Shown: one piece after another, positions 16,123-24,788 of the stretch
Position numbering within the stretch: position 1 is the stretch's first letter
How the letters are laid out: every line of letters begins with the position of its first letter
Source of the DNA: 34-65-8 sp964516135
GTDB taxonomy: Bacteria > Pseudomonadota > Alphaproteobacteria > Sphingomonadales > Sphingomonadaceae
Direction of reading: 5' to 3'
Assembly: GCA_964516135.1 (NCBI GenBank)
Contig: CAZEWN010000002.1
Coordinates: forward strand, 62,001 to 126,000
Length of the DNA stretch: 64,000 bases
Position numbers and translations under genes: made by a program
The notes under the pieces: model-generated
The model's database searches: none
Seen by the model: the letters and a program-made list of their open reading frames with translations, nothing else
What the model was told of the DNA's origin: nothing

Positions 16123-17015
16123 CGCCGCCTGGCGCGGCGAATGACGCCTTCCTGTGCCACGCTGGCGACAAGTTCGCCCGCGCGGTTGAAGATGCGGCCG
16201 TGATTCATCCCGCGCCCGCCCCCACTCCACGGGCTGTCGGTGGCGTAGAGCAGCCATTCGTCGGCCCGCGCGGGCCGGTGGAACCAGATTGCGTGATCGA
16301 GGCTGGCTCCGTTGAGCTCGCCCCGCGCCCAGCTCAGCCCATGCGGCAGCGCGCTGGTGCCGAGCAGGGTGTAGTCGCTTGCGTAGGCGATCACCGCGCG
16401 GTGGATTGCCGGGTCGTCAGGCAGGGGCGCGACGGTGCGAAACCAGCTGCGCGACCGCGGCGGTTTGTTGTCGCTGTTCATCCAGTGGAGCTTGTCCACG
16501 GTGCGCATTTCGATTGGCCGGGGGCGCAGCATCACCGCGCGCTGCGCTTCGGAGATCGTCCCCATCTCCGCAATGAACTTGCGTCGCATCTCCAGATCGC
16601 TCGGTAGGCTGTCGGGATCGGTCAGGCCTGGCATGGTGTAGGTGTCATGCATGAGCCCCGTCTCCGGCCGCTGAAAACTGGCGGTCAGTGTCAGGATCGG
16701 CGCCCCATGCTGGCTGGCGACCACGCGCCGGTTGGCGAAGCTGCGCCCGTCCAGATCGCGCGTGAAAGCGTATCCCACCGCCGGGCCTTCCTCGCCGCCG
16801 CGTAGGAAATAGGCATGGAGCGAATGCGCCTCCATCCCCTCGGGCGCCGTCGCCTGCGCGGCCTGAAGGCCCTGCGCGACCACCTGGCCGCCGAACACCC
16901 GGCCAACGCCGCCGTTCTGCGGCGGGCCAGTGAACTGGTCTTCACTGTCTTGGGTGACCGTCAGCAGGCGGACCAGCCCGTTGACCAGGGATTGGGGCGT
17001 GTAGGTTTCGTGCAT
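16119..17015 (-). CDS. tesB: Acyl-CoA thioesterase II
   Basis: A 298-aa double-hotdog protein of full TesB length. The N-terminal half has RVFGGQVVAQGLQAA and HSLHAYFLRGG; the C-terminal half has YASDYTLLGTSALPHG and NGASLDHAIWFHRPARADEW, holding the Asp/Thr/Gln catalytic network of TesB enzymes. It hydrolyses medium- and long-chain acyl-CoA to free acid and CoA. It is a single gene, convergent with the GH130 gene with a 4-base overlap of stops, and lies 34 bases downstream of the JmjC/cupin gene's stop, so it may also be read from another promoter. Nothing unusual is seen. Confidence 0.93.
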   Translation of the reverse strand: MHETYTPQSLVNGLVRLLTVTQDSEDQFTGPPQNGGVGRVFGGQVVAQGLQAAQATAPEGMEAHSLHAYFLRGGEEGPAVGYAFTRDLDGRSFANRRVVASQHGAPILTLTASFQRPETGLMHDTYTMPGLTDPDSLPSDLEMRRKFIAEMGTISEAQRAVMLRPRPIEMRTVDKLHWMNSDNKPPRSRSWFRTVAPLPDDPAIHRAVIAYASDYTLLGTSALPHGLSWARGELNGASLDHAIWFHRPARADEWLLYATDSPWSGGGRGMNHGRIFNRAGELVASVAQEGVIRRARRR

Positions 17016-17049
17016 GGGCCGCGGCTTTTGCGCTGGGTTTACGCAAGCG

Positions 17050-17922
17050 TCAATCCGTCAGGCCGACCCGGCGCAGGGCGCGCTGGGCAAGCGCCTTGGC
17101 ACGGTTGGATCGTGGCCAACGCCCGGGCGCGCGCGGGTCGAGCCCCAGGCGCCGTAGCTGCCGATTGAACGCGCGCGCATCCGCCTCGGCAAACGACCAT
17201 CCACTGCGCCAGGCAATCGACAGAGAGATTGAGCTTGCCGGGCCATTGCGGACGAAGTGCGGCGCCATGACAGGCACATAGAGCGCGTCGCCTTGTCCCA
17301 GCGCGAATTCGGTCCCGCCCGCCAGCAGATCTTCGCGCCACGTCAGCTCGCGCGCGCCGCCGGTGTGGTAGGCTTCGTGGACGCTGTCAGGCGCGTAGCG
17401 TGGATCGCCAGCGGGAAACTGGGTCATGACCTTGGCGCCGGTAAGCTGGAGCAGAATGTTGTGTTCGGGATCAAAGTGATAGGGCGTCACGGCATCGGGG
17501 CTGGAAATGAACACGAAGCCTTGCGGACGCAGCATGGCACCCGTCCGCGCCTCGATTGCGGGGCGCAGTTCGTCCAGCAGCGCCATCAGCAGCGCGCGGT
17601 AATGCGGCACCTGCTCCACGTTCTTGAGCACGGCCCAGCTTTCGCTGGTGGCAATGTGGCGGATCGTGTCCTCGATCGAACGGCCGGTGCCGCCGGGCTT
17701 GCCGTCGACCCCGATCGGCAGATCGCCGCGGTTGTATTCGATTGAGGCAGCAGGAAGCGCGCCCGCCAACTCCGCCAGTGCGTCGAGGGTCATAAGCGGA
17801 TGCGCGCCCAGCGTGTGGCGCAAGATATGCGGCACCTCTGGATAGCGCGCAGCGAAGCGGGCACGTTGCTCGGCGGCGAACACGGTGTTGACCGGCGCGC
17901 GATCCGTTTGCTCGATCCCCAT
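17050..17922 (-). CDS. JmjC/cupin_8-like Fe(II)/2-oxoglutarate oxygenase family protein
   Basis: A 290-aa protein with a cupin_8/JmjC core. A PYHFDPEHN segment supplies the HxD iron ligands, followed by LLQLTGAKVMTQFP (the strand after the ligands in JmjC folds) and a distal His in VPVMAPHFVRNGP. These point to an Fe(II)/2-oxoglutarate hydroxylase; the substrate is unknown. The family is sometimes labelled transcriptional regulator in databases, for which I see no DNA-binding domain. The ATG at 17920-17922 overlaps the acyltransferase stop as TGATG, so hydroxylase and acyltransferase are made together and may modify the same product. Confidence 0.75.
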   Translation of the reverse strand: MGIEQTDRAPVNTVFAAEQRARFAARYPEVPHILRHTLGAHPLMTLDALAELAGALPAASIEYNRGDLPIGVDGKPGGTGRSIEDTIRHIATSESWAVLKNVEQVPHYRALLMALLDELRPAIEARTGAMLRPQGFVFISSPDAVTPYHFDPEHNILLQLTGAKVMTQFPAGDPRYAPDSVHEAYHTGGARELTWREDLLAGGTEFALGQGDALYVPVMAPHFVRNGPASSISLSIAWRSGWSFAEADARAFNRQLRRLGLDPRAPGRWPRSNRAKALAQRALRRVGLTD

Positions 17923-19088
17923 CAGATGCCCTCCCGCGCCTTGCCGGCTTCGGCGCGCAGGATTGCCATGCCGATCGCACGCCGGACTGGGCCGCCGATA
18001 GTGATGCTGACATGGGCCAACTCGCGCTTTTCGCGCCAGATGCGCTCGATCATCGGGTGATCGGCGGCGGCGCAGCTGTCGGCCCAGGCGATCTCCGCGC
18101 GCCCCAGCAGCGCGAGGTTTGCGCGCTGCAGCAGCACACCGGGGGAAAAACGGGCGTAGTTCTCGTCATAAGCGGTCTTGAAGCTGAACGCGCCGGGCGG
18201 GGCGATGAAGTTCGCCAGCATCGCAATCGGCGCGCCATCGAGCGAGAGCGTGAGCCGTTCGAGCCGACCGGCATCAGCGGCGCCCGCCAAGGCGCGGCGG
18301 AAGAAAGCTTCGGTTTGCGCCGAACTGGCGAGGGCCGACCCCTCGCGTCCTTTCCAGCCCGCAATCTCGAGCGCCAGGAACCGGTCGGCCCACTGGTCCA
18401 CCCCGGTGGCATCCTCGCGCCGCTCGAAAGCAAGCGCGCCCAGTTCGGCGAGGCGCGCGTGTTGGCGCCGCAGTTCCTTGCGCTTCTTCCCGCTCATCGC
18501 TGCGGTGAAGTAGTCCTCCGGCGCCAGGTGCGAGCGCAGCATCGCCCGCTCGCAACGCTGGACCACCGCGGCGGGGCGGGACTGCGCGGCCAGTTCGGCG
18601 CGCAGCGCGGCCATCAACGGGCCGTCGGTGGGCAGTTGCGGCAGGTGCAGGAACAGCGCCGTGCCGCCCGCGCGGTCGGCCCAAGCGAGCAACCCCTGCC
18701 AGAACGTGGCCTCGTGTCCTCGGCGGACCAGTGGCGCGCCGCAAAAGGCATTGTCGTGCGACCAAGCGGCCAGATGCGGCAGCGGGTAGCCGTAATAGCC
18801 CGCGCGCCTGGCGATCGGGAGGCCGCCGATCGGCATGCCCGCGACCTCGACGATCAGCAGTGCCGCGTCAGGGTGGAACGCGTCAAGCGCGGGCACGAGG
18901 CACCAGCTTTCCAGGAAGGGATTGGGCTCGCTCGCCTCGCGCATGAGCGCATCCCACGGGTGGCGCAGTGCCTCGGCGCGCGCTGCACCGCGCACGAGCC
19001 GCGCATCGACTGATGCACCGCATGTCGAAGCCGGTGGGGCATCTGGCCCCGAGGCGGACCTGATCGAGGCTATCGCCGCGTGTTGCAC
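17922..19088 (-). CDS. FemAB/BioF2-like GNAT acyltransferase
   Basis: A 388-aa protein with the layout of the acetyltransferase_6 (CelD/BioF2-like) family: an N-terminal domain with NPFLESWCLVPALDAF and PIARRAGYYGYPLPHLAAWS, then MSGKKRKELRRQHARLAELG, a basic motif common in these proteins, and a second GNAT-like fold ending SFKTAYDENYARFSPGVLLQ. Members transfer acyl or amino-acyl groups and many sit in exopolysaccharide or lipid clusters. The substrate is unknown here. Translationally coupled to the JmjC-like gene. Start at 19088 is the first ATG; the N-terminal 25 residues look disordered, so a later start is possible. Confidence 0.78.
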   Translation of the reverse strand: MQHAAIASIRSASGPDAPPASTCGASVDARLVRGAARAEALRHPWDALMREASEPNPFLESWCLVPALDAFHPDAALLIVEVAGMPIGGLPIARRAGYYGYPLPHLAAWSHDNAFCGAPLVRRGHEATFWQGLLAWADRAGGTALFLHLPQLPTDGPLMAALRAELAAQSRPAAVVQRCERAMLRSHLAPEDYFTAAMSGKKRKELRRQHARLAELGALAFERREDATGVDQWADRFLALEIAGWKGREGSALASSAQTEAFFRRALAGAADAGRLERLTLSLDGAPIAMLANFIAPPGAFSFKTAYDENYARFSPGVLLQRANLALLGRAEIAWADSCAAADHPMIERIWREKRELAHVSITIGGPVRRAIGMAILRAEAGKAREGI

Positions 19089-19168
19089 CCGTTAACCTTC
19101 GCCTGCCGTCCGATCGCGCGACCGGTACCCGCCATAAGACCAAGGCGTTGGGGAACGCTTAACAAAAC

Positions 19169-19196
19169 GGGGCGCGAAGGTTACCCCTCGCGCCCC
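19169..19196 (-). terminator. Rho-independent terminator of hppA
   Basis: On the minus strand GGGGCGCGA (19196-19188) pairs with TCGCGCCCC (19177-19169) around a 10-base loop, followed directly by GTTTTGTT. It lies 25 bases past the hppA stop, in the right orientation. Confidence 0.8.
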
Positions 19197-19221
19197 TCTC
19201 GGTGTGACTGGTTGCGCGCGG

Positions 19222-21345
19222 TTATCCCGCGCCGTGGCCCGCCAGCGCCGCCAGCAGCAGCAGGGCGACGATGTTGGTGATCTTGATCATCGGGTTGACG
19301 GCGGGGCCAGCGGTATCCTTGTAGGGATCGCCGACCGTGTCACCGGTCACCGCGGCCTTGTGGGCTTCGCTGCCCTTGCCGCCGTGGTTGCCGTCTTCGA
19401 TGTACTTCTTGGCGTTGTCCCACGCACCGCCCCCGGCGGTCATGGAGAGTGCCACGAACAGCCCGCCGACGATCACGCCGAGCAGCAGCGCGCCCAGCGC
19501 CTCGAACGCGGCGACCGGCCCCGCGACCCAGCGGATCACGAAGAATACCACGATCGGCGCCAGCACCGGCAGCAGGCTTGGAATGATCATCTCCTTGATC
19601 GCCGCCTTGGTGACGAGGTCGACGGTACGGGCATAGTTGGGGCGCGAAGTCCCTGCCATGATGCCGGGATCGGCCGCGAACTGTTCGCGCACGTCCTTCA
19701 CCACGTCGCCCGCCGCACGGCCCACTGCAGTCATCCCCATCGCGCCGAACAGGTACGGCAGCAATGCGCCGAGCAGCAGCCCGACGATCACGTAGGGCGA
19801 CGACAGCGAGAACGTCAGCGGAGCGGTGAGGCCCAATGCTTCCGAATAGGCCGTGATGTCGGCGGTGTAGGTGCCGAACAACACCAGCGCGGCAAGCCCG
19901 GCCGAACCGATCGCGTAGCCCTTGGTCACGGCCTTGGTGGTGTTGCCGACCGCATCGAGCAGGTCGGTCTTCTCGCGCACGCTGTCATCGAGGCCCGCCA
20001 TTTCGGCAATGCCGCCGGCGTTGTCGGTGACGGGGCCGTAGGCGTCGAGCGCCACGACCATGCCTGCCAGCGCCAGCATCGCGGTCGCGCCATAGGCGAT
20101 GCCGATCAGGCCCGCGATCTGGAACGTAACGATGATGCCCGCCACGATCACCACTGTGGGAAGCGCGGTCGCCTCGAGACTGATGGCGAGGCCCTGGATC
20201 ACGTTGGTGCCATGGCCGGTTTCCGATGCCTTGGCGATCGAGCGGACCGGGCGGTAGTTGGTCCCGGTGTAATACTCGGTGATCCAGATGATCAGGCCGG
20301 TGATGATGAGGCCTGCGAGCGAGCACCAGAACAGGTCCATGCCGGTGAAGCCGCCAGCACCATCGGTGCCGCCGATCACCGTGTTCATGTCGCCCAGAGC
20401 ATATTGCGTAACCAGCCAGATCAGCGGGATCGACAGGACCGCGGTGACGAGGAAGCCCTTGTACATCGCGCCCATCACGTTTGTCCCGCCACCCAGGCGG
20501 ACGAAATAGGTCCCGATGATCGAGGTGACGATGCACGCACCCCCGATCAGCAGCGGCAGCGCCATCAGCGGCAGCAGCAGATCGCCGATGTTCGACAGAA
20601 GCAGCGCGGTGAGCACCATAGTGGCGCCCACGGTGACGACATAGGTTTCGAACAGGTCGGCGGCCATGCCGGCGCAATCGCCCACGTTGTCGCCCACGTT
20701 GTCCGCGATCACGGCAGGGTTGCGCGGGTCGTCTTCAGGAATACCGGCCTCGACCTTGCCGACGAGGTCGGCCCCGACGTCTGCTGCCTTGGTGAAGATG
20801 CCGCCGCCGAGACGCGCGAAGATCGAGATCAGCGATGCGCCAAAGGCCAGCGCGACCAGCGCGTCGACGACCGTGCGGCTGGCGGGTTCGAGAGCCATCG
20901 GCCCGATCAGCACGTAGAAGAATACAGCGATTGCGAGGAGCGCGAGGCCCGCCACCAGCATCCCGGTGATCGCGCCAGCCCGAAACGCCAGCGTCAGGCC
21001 TGCCTGAAGCCCGGTCGACGCAGCCTGCGCGGTGCGCACGTTGGAGCGGACCGAGATGTTCATCCCGATATAACCCGCGACGCCCGAAAGAATCGCGCCG
21101 ATCAGGAACCCGGTCGCCGAGATCGGGCCGAGAAACACGCCCACCAGCACCGCGACGACGACGCCGACCATGCCGATGGTGGTATATTGGCGGTTGAGAT
21201 AGGCCCGCGCACCTTCCTGGATGGCGCCGGCGATTTCCTGCATTTTGGCGTTGCCGGCATCCGCGCCGAGCACCTGGCGGCTGGTGACGAAGCCGTAGAG
21301 CACGGCGAGCAGTCCCAGCCCGATTGCTATGATGACCAGATTCAC
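19222..21345 (-). CDS. hppA: K+-independent H+-translocating membrane pyrophosphatase
   Basis: A 707-aa polytopic membrane protein with about 16 hydrophobic segments. It carries the pyrophosphate-binding motif DVGADLVGKVE (DX7KXE) and the paired Asp-rich loops NPAVIADNVGDNVGDCAGMA and ALDAYGPVTDNAGGIAEMAG. The GNTTKAVTKGYAIGSAGL sequence has Lys where K+-dependent enzymes have Ala, as in the Rhodospirillum rubrum enzyme, so this is predicted to be potassium-independent. It couples pyrophosphate hydrolysis to proton export across the cytoplasmic membrane. It is a single gene with its own terminator, 134 bases downstream of the thiL stop. Confidence 0.97.
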   Translation of the reverse strand: MNLVIIAIGLGLLAVLYGFVTSRQVLGADAGNAKMQEIAGAIQEGARAYLNRQYTTIGMVGVVVAVLVGVFLGPISATGFLIGAILSGVAGYIGMNISVRSNVRTAQAASTGLQAGLTLAFRAGAITGMLVAGLALLAIAVFFYVLIGPMALEPASRTVVDALVALAFGASLISIFARLGGGIFTKAADVGADLVGKVEAGIPEDDPRNPAVIADNVGDNVGDCAGMAADLFETYVVTVGATMVLTALLLSNIGDLLLPLMALPLLIGGACIVTSIIGTYFVRLGGGTNVMGAMYKGFLVTAVLSIPLIWLVTQYALGDMNTVIGGTDGAGGFTGMDLFWCSLAGLIITGLIIWITEYYTGTNYRPVRSIAKASETGHGTNVIQGLAISLEATALPTVVIVAGIIVTFQIAGLIGIAYGATAMLALAGMVVALDAYGPVTDNAGGIAEMAGLDDSVREKTDLLDAVGNTTKAVTKGYAIGSAGLAALVLFGTYTADITAYSEALGLTAPLTFSLSSPYVIVGLLLGALLPYLFGAMGMTAVGRAAGDVVKDVREQFAADPGIMAGTSRPNYARTVDLVTKAAIKEMIIPSLLPVLAPIVVFFVIRWVAGPVAAFEALGALLLGVIVGGLFVALSMTAGGGAWDNAKKYIEDGNHGGKGSEAHKAAVTGDTVGDPYKDTAGPAVNPMIKITNIVALLLLAALAGHGAG

Positions 21346-21479
21346 GAAATCCCCCTAAGACTTATCCCCGCGCTGCGGCTCGCCGTTCATCGGTGGGTCC
21401 TGCATGCGCAATGCGAAGGGCTATAGAGGCATGGGCAAGGGTGCAAGCCTTGTCAGCGCCGCGGTGCTTCTGGCCGCGT

Positions 21480-22349
21480 TCAGTGCTGGTAGCCGAGCGG
21501 GTCATCCGGCGCGGGCGGAGCGCCATCGAGCAGCAGCGGCGCATCGCCCAGTGCCAGCACTGTGCCGATCGCATGTGCCGCCACCGGCAACGCCAACGCG
21601 GCAGGCGCGGTGAACAGCAGCTGGTAGTCGTCGCCCCAGCGCAGCGTATCCGCGCGGCGATGCTCCGGCAGGGCGATGGGAATTGCGGCGGTGTCGAGGG
21701 CGAAGGTCGCGCTGCTCGCCAAGGCCATGCGCCGCGCGTCAAGCAACACCCCGTCCGACACGTCCATCATCGCGGTGACCACCGGGGCCAGCGTGCGCCC
21801 TTCGGCCAGCAGCGGGCGCGGTCGGCGATAGGCGGTGCTGTCCCCGCCGGTGCCATCGCGCAGCGCCTCGAACCCGGCAAGCGCCGCACCGAGAGCGCCG
21901 GTGAGATAAACGGTGTCGCCGGGCCGGGCGCCGGTGCGCGAGGGAACCGGGCGGTGCGTCGCGCGGCCGATCGCGGTCAGCCCCCAGGCGCGCCGCGCAT
22001 CGCCGCGCACGGTGTCGCCACCCAGCAGCGGCACATGATAAGTCTCCAGCACTTCGCGCAGGCCATCGACGAAGCGCGCGTCACCATCGCCCAGCATATG
22101 CCCCAGCAGCACGCCAACGGGCTCCGCGCCCTTGGCGGCGAGGTCGGACAGGTTGACCGTGACCAGCTTCCACGCGATGTCGGCGGGGTCCTGTCCCGGC
22201 AGGACATGTACGCCCTCGACCATCATGTCATGGGTCAGCACCAGCGTTTCACCGCCGATTTCGATTGCCGCGCAGTCGTCTTCGAACCCCCGCGCGCCGG
22301 GATGCGCTGCCAGCGCCTTCAATGCTTCGATGAAGGCGCTTTCGTTCAT
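21480..22349 (-). CDS. thiL: Thiamine-monophosphate kinase
   Basis: A 289-aa ThiL of the PurM-like ATP-binding superfamily. Features include the N-terminal DDCAAIEIGGETLVLTHDMM (metal- and ATP-binding Asp pair), HVLPGQDPADIAWKLVTVNL SDLAAKGAEP, the GGDTVRG loop, and MMDVSDGVLLDARRMA with GDDYQLLFTAP at the C-terminus. It phosphorylates thiamine monophosphate to the diphosphate cofactor. The ATG at 22347-22349 gives a standard N-terminus; the frame is open further upstream into nusB without similarity. It lies 10 bases after the nusB stop and ends the hisG-hisD-nusB-thiL operon, a nusB-thiL arrangement common in proteobacteria. Confidence 0.95.
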   Translation of the reverse strand: MNESAFIEALKALAAHPGARGFEDDCAAIEIGGETLVLTHDMMVEGVHVLPGQDPADIAWKLVTVNLSDLAAKGAEPVGVLLGHMLGDGDARFVDGLREVLETYHVPLLGGDTVRGDARRAWGLTAIGRATHRPVPSRTGARPGDTVYLTGALGAALAGFEALRDGTGGDSTAYRRPRPLLAEGRTLAPVVTAMMDVSDGVLLDARRMALASSATFALDTAAIPIALPEHRRADTLRWGDDYQLLFTAPAALALPVAAHAIGTVLALGDAPLLLDGAPPAPDDPLGYQH

Positions 22350-22359
22350 GGTAGCGCGG

Positions 22360-22809
22360 TCAGCGCACATCCTTCGCCAGCGAGTCCAGCACGCCGTTGA
22401 CGAACTTCGCCTCGCGGTCGTCGAAGAACGCCTTGGCGACATCGACGTATTCGCTGATCGTTGCAGCGCGGGGCACGTCCGGGCGGGCGATCAGTTCGTA
22501 GGCACCGGCACGCAGGATCTGCAGCATGGTCTTGTCAAGCCGGGTCAGCGTCCAGCCTTCCGCCAGCTTGGCTGCCAGCAGTCCGTCGATTTCGTCCGTC
22601 CGGGCGAGCGTGCCCGAAACCAGATCGTCGAAAAAGTCGATGTCCGCCTTCGCGTAGTGCTCGCCCTCGATTTCCTGACCCAGCCGGTGACGGTGGAATT
22701 CATCGAGCAGCCGCGCGAGCGAGGTCGGCTCCATCTGCTGTTGATAGAGAGCCTGCACGGCGGAGAGCCGCGCAGCGGAGCGGGCGAGGGAGGCGGGATT
22801 TACACTCAT
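22360..22809 (-). CDS. nusB: Transcription antitermination factor NusB
   Basis: A 149-aa all-helical protein of normal NusB length, with SARLSAVQALYQQQMEP at the N-terminus (the Arg-rich BoxA-binding helix), FFDDLVSGTLARTDEIDGLL in the middle, and the C-terminal AATISEYVDVAKAFFDDREA KFVNGVLDSLA motif. With NusE (S10) it binds BoxA RNA in rRNA leader transcripts for antitermination. The start overlaps the hisD stop as ATGA (22806-22809), so it depends on hisD translation. It is the third gene of the operon. Confidence 0.96.
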   Translation of the reverse strand: MSVNPASLARSAARLSAVQALYQQQMEPTSLARLLDEFHRHRLGQEIEGEHYAKADIDFFDDLVSGTLARTDEIDGLLAAKLAEGWTLTRLDKTMLQILRAGAYELIARPDVPRAATISEYVDVAKAFFDDREAKFVNGVLDSLAKDVR

Positions 22810-24098
22810 TTCAATCTCACATCGACCGAGCGGGCGTGGGCAGGCAGCCCTTCCGCTTCGGCCAGGGCAACGGCAGCGGGGCCGATCGCTTCCAGGGAAG
22901 CTTGGTCCAGTTCGATGAAGCTGGTCCGCTTCATGAAATCCAGCACCGAAAGCCCGCTGGAAAACCGTGCCCGGCGGCCGGTCGGCAGGACGTGGTTGGG
23001 CCCGGCGACGTAATCGCCGATCGCTTCCGGCGTGTAGCGGCCCAGGAACACGCTGCCGGCGTGGCGGATGCCTGCGAACAGCGCCTCGGGATCATCGGTC
23101 GCGATCTGCACGTGCTCGGCAGCGAGGCGATTGGCCAGCGGCACCCCCTCGGCCAGCGCATCGACCACGATGATCACGCCGTTTGCATCCCAGCTGGCCC
23201 GCGCGACCTTGCCGGTCGCAAGCGTGGCCAGCCGCAGGTCGACCGCGTCTTCCACCAGCGCGGCATATTGCGCATCGTCGGTTATCAGGATGGATTGCGA
23301 CGTCGGGTCATGCTCGGCCTGGCTGAGCAGGTCGGCGGCGATCCAGTCGGGATCGTTCTTTGCGTCCGCGATCACCAGGATTTCGCTCGGCCCGGCTACC
23401 ATGTCGATGCCGACGACGCCGTAAAGCTGGCGCTTGGCTTCCGCGACCCAGGCATTGCCGGGGCCCGTGATCACGTCGACCGGAGCAATCCGCTCGGTGC
23501 CATAGGCGAGCGCGGCCACTGCCTGCGCGCCGCCGATGCGCCAAAATTCGTCCACTCCGGCAATATGCGCGGCAGCCAGCACCAGCGGATTGAGCGCGCC
23601 CTTGGGCGACGGGCTGACCACGACCAACCGCTCCACCCCCGCGACCTTGGCCGGGATCGCATTCATCAGCAGCGACGATGGATATGCCGCGCGTCCGCCC
23701 GGAACGTATAGCCCCGCCGCATCGACCGCGCTCCAGCGCGCGCCAAGGCGGACGCCCACACTGTCGGTGTCGTCGCGATCGGCTGGTCGCTGGGCTTCGT
23801 GATAAGCGCGAATGCGGGTCGCCGCGAGTTCAAGCGCGCTGCGAAGTTCGCCGTCCAGGGTATTGTAAGCGCGTTCGAAATCGGCGGGATCGACGCGCCA
23901 GTCGGCGTCATCGGCCAGCGCATGGTCGTCGAAGCGCATGGTGTATTCGACCAGTGCCGCATCGCCCCGCGCCTTTACCTCGCGCAGGATATCGCGCACG
24001 TCGATGGCCACATCGGGATCGCTCTCGCGCCGGGCGTTTACCAGCTTGGCAAAGGCCTTTTCGAAGCCCGGATCGGAGGCGCGGAGCATCTGCATCAC
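22806..24098 (-). CDS. hisD: Histidinol dehydrogenase
   Basis: A 430-aa zinc-dependent enzyme that carries out the last two steps of histidine synthesis, oxidising histidinol to histidine with NAD+. Recognisable stretches are VGVRLGARWSAVDAAGLYVP with GGRAAYPSSLLMNAIPAKVA, the AYGTERIAPVDVITGPGNAW region, AGPSEILVIAD, and SQAEHDPTSQSIL with the zinc-ligand Gln-His pair. The GPNHVLPTGRRARFSSGLSV segment near the C-terminus is also typical. Full length. The start overlaps the hisG stop as ATGA (24095-24098), and the 3' end overlaps nusB likewise. Confidence 0.97.
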   Translation of the reverse strand: MMQMLRASDPGFEKAFAKLVNARRESDPDVAIDVRDILREVKARGDAALVEYTMRFDDHALADDADWRVDPADFERAYNTLDGELRSALELAATRIRAYHEAQRPADRDDTDSVGVRLGARWSAVDAAGLYVPGGRAAYPSSLLMNAIPAKVAGVERLVVVSPSPKGALNPLVLAAAHIAGVDEFWRIGGAQAVAALAYGTERIAPVDVITGPGNAWVAEAKRQLYGVVGIDMVAGPSEILVIADAKNDPDWIAADLLSQAEHDPTSQSILITDDAQYAALVEDAVDLRLATLATGKVARASWDANGVIIVVDALAEGVPLANRLAAEHVQIATDDPEALFAGIRHAGSVFLGRYTPEAIGDYVAGPNHVLPTGRRARFSSGLSVLDFMKRTSFIELDQASLEAIGPAAVALAEAEGLPAHARSVDVRLK

Positions 24099-24757
24099 GC
24101 CGCCTCGCGCGCCTGCGCCTCGGCCCGGAATGCCTCGATCAGCGCCGCAACGCGGGCATCGGTCTTCAATGCGGCGCGATTGACGATCAGCCGGGCGGAT
24201 ACGTCGAGGATGCGGCTGGTCTCGACCAACCCGTTCTCACGCAGGGTCGCGCCGGTGGAAACCAGATCGACGATCCGGGTGGCGAGGCCGAGCGTTGGGG
24301 CGATTTCCATTGCCCCGTTCAGCTTGACGCATTCGGCCTGGACACCGAGCCGCTCGAAATGACGACGGGTGAGGCTGGGGTATTTGGTCGCGACCCGCAG
24401 GTGGCTGCTGTTACCAGCACCCGCGCCAACAGGTTCCGCGACCGAGAGGCGGCACAAGCCGATGCCCAGGTCCACCGGAGCGTAGAGGTCGGAATAATCA
24501 AATTCCTCGACCACGTCGGATCCGACGATCCCTGCCTGCGCCGCGCCGTGGGCGACGAAGGTGGCCACGTCAAACGCGCGCACGCGGATGATCCGCATGT
24601 CGGCCTGCTCGCAAGCGAAAGTGAGCGATCGGTTGTGCTTGTCGTGGAACGCTGCCTCGGGCACCACGCCGGCGCGCGCCATCACCGGCAGCGCCTCGTC
24701 GAGGATCCGGCCCTTGGGCACGGCGAAAGTCAGCGGCGTGGTCATTGCGCGGGCCAT
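24095..24757 (-). CDS. hisG: ATP phosphoribosyltransferase, short form
   Basis: A 220-aa HisG with FAVPKGRILDEALPVMARAG at the N-terminus, FACEQADMRIIRVRAFDVAT FVAHG, then GIVGSDVVEEF and the catalytic-domain LRVATKYPSLTRRHF and IVDLVSTGATLRENGL. It catalyses the committed step of histidine synthesis from ATP and PRPP. At this length it lacks the C-terminal regulatory domain of the long form, so by family knowledge it should need HisZ as partner; no hisZ lies in this window. Two in-frame ATGs (24757 and 24745) are possible starts, neither with a strong ribosome site. It heads the hisG-hisD-nusB-thiL operon. Confidence 0.95.
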   Translation of the reverse strand: MARAMTTPLTFAVPKGRILDEALPVMARAGVVPEAAFHDKHNRSLTFACEQADMRIIRVRAFDVATFVAHGAAQAGIVGSDVVEEFDYSDLYAPVDLGIGLCRLSVAEPVGAGAGNSSHLRVATKYPSLTRRHFERLGVQAECVKLNGAMEIAPTLGLATRIVDLVSTGATLRENGLVETSRILDVSARLIVNRAALKTDARVAALIEAFRAEAQAREAA

Positions 24758-24788
24758 CTAGGGGGCGGGCGGAAAAAGGGCAACGCAT

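Noticed and set aside
17624..17922. A DNA-binding regulator reading of the JmjC/cupin gene
   Set aside because: Database labels of this kind exist, but I see no helix-turn-helix; HxD and distal His favour an oxygenase.
19204..21426. A 740-codon open frame on the plus strand across hppA
   Set aside because: It is fully antisense to a clear membrane pyrophosphatase, and its His/Asp/Arg-rich composition is typical of an antisense frame in GC-rich DNA.
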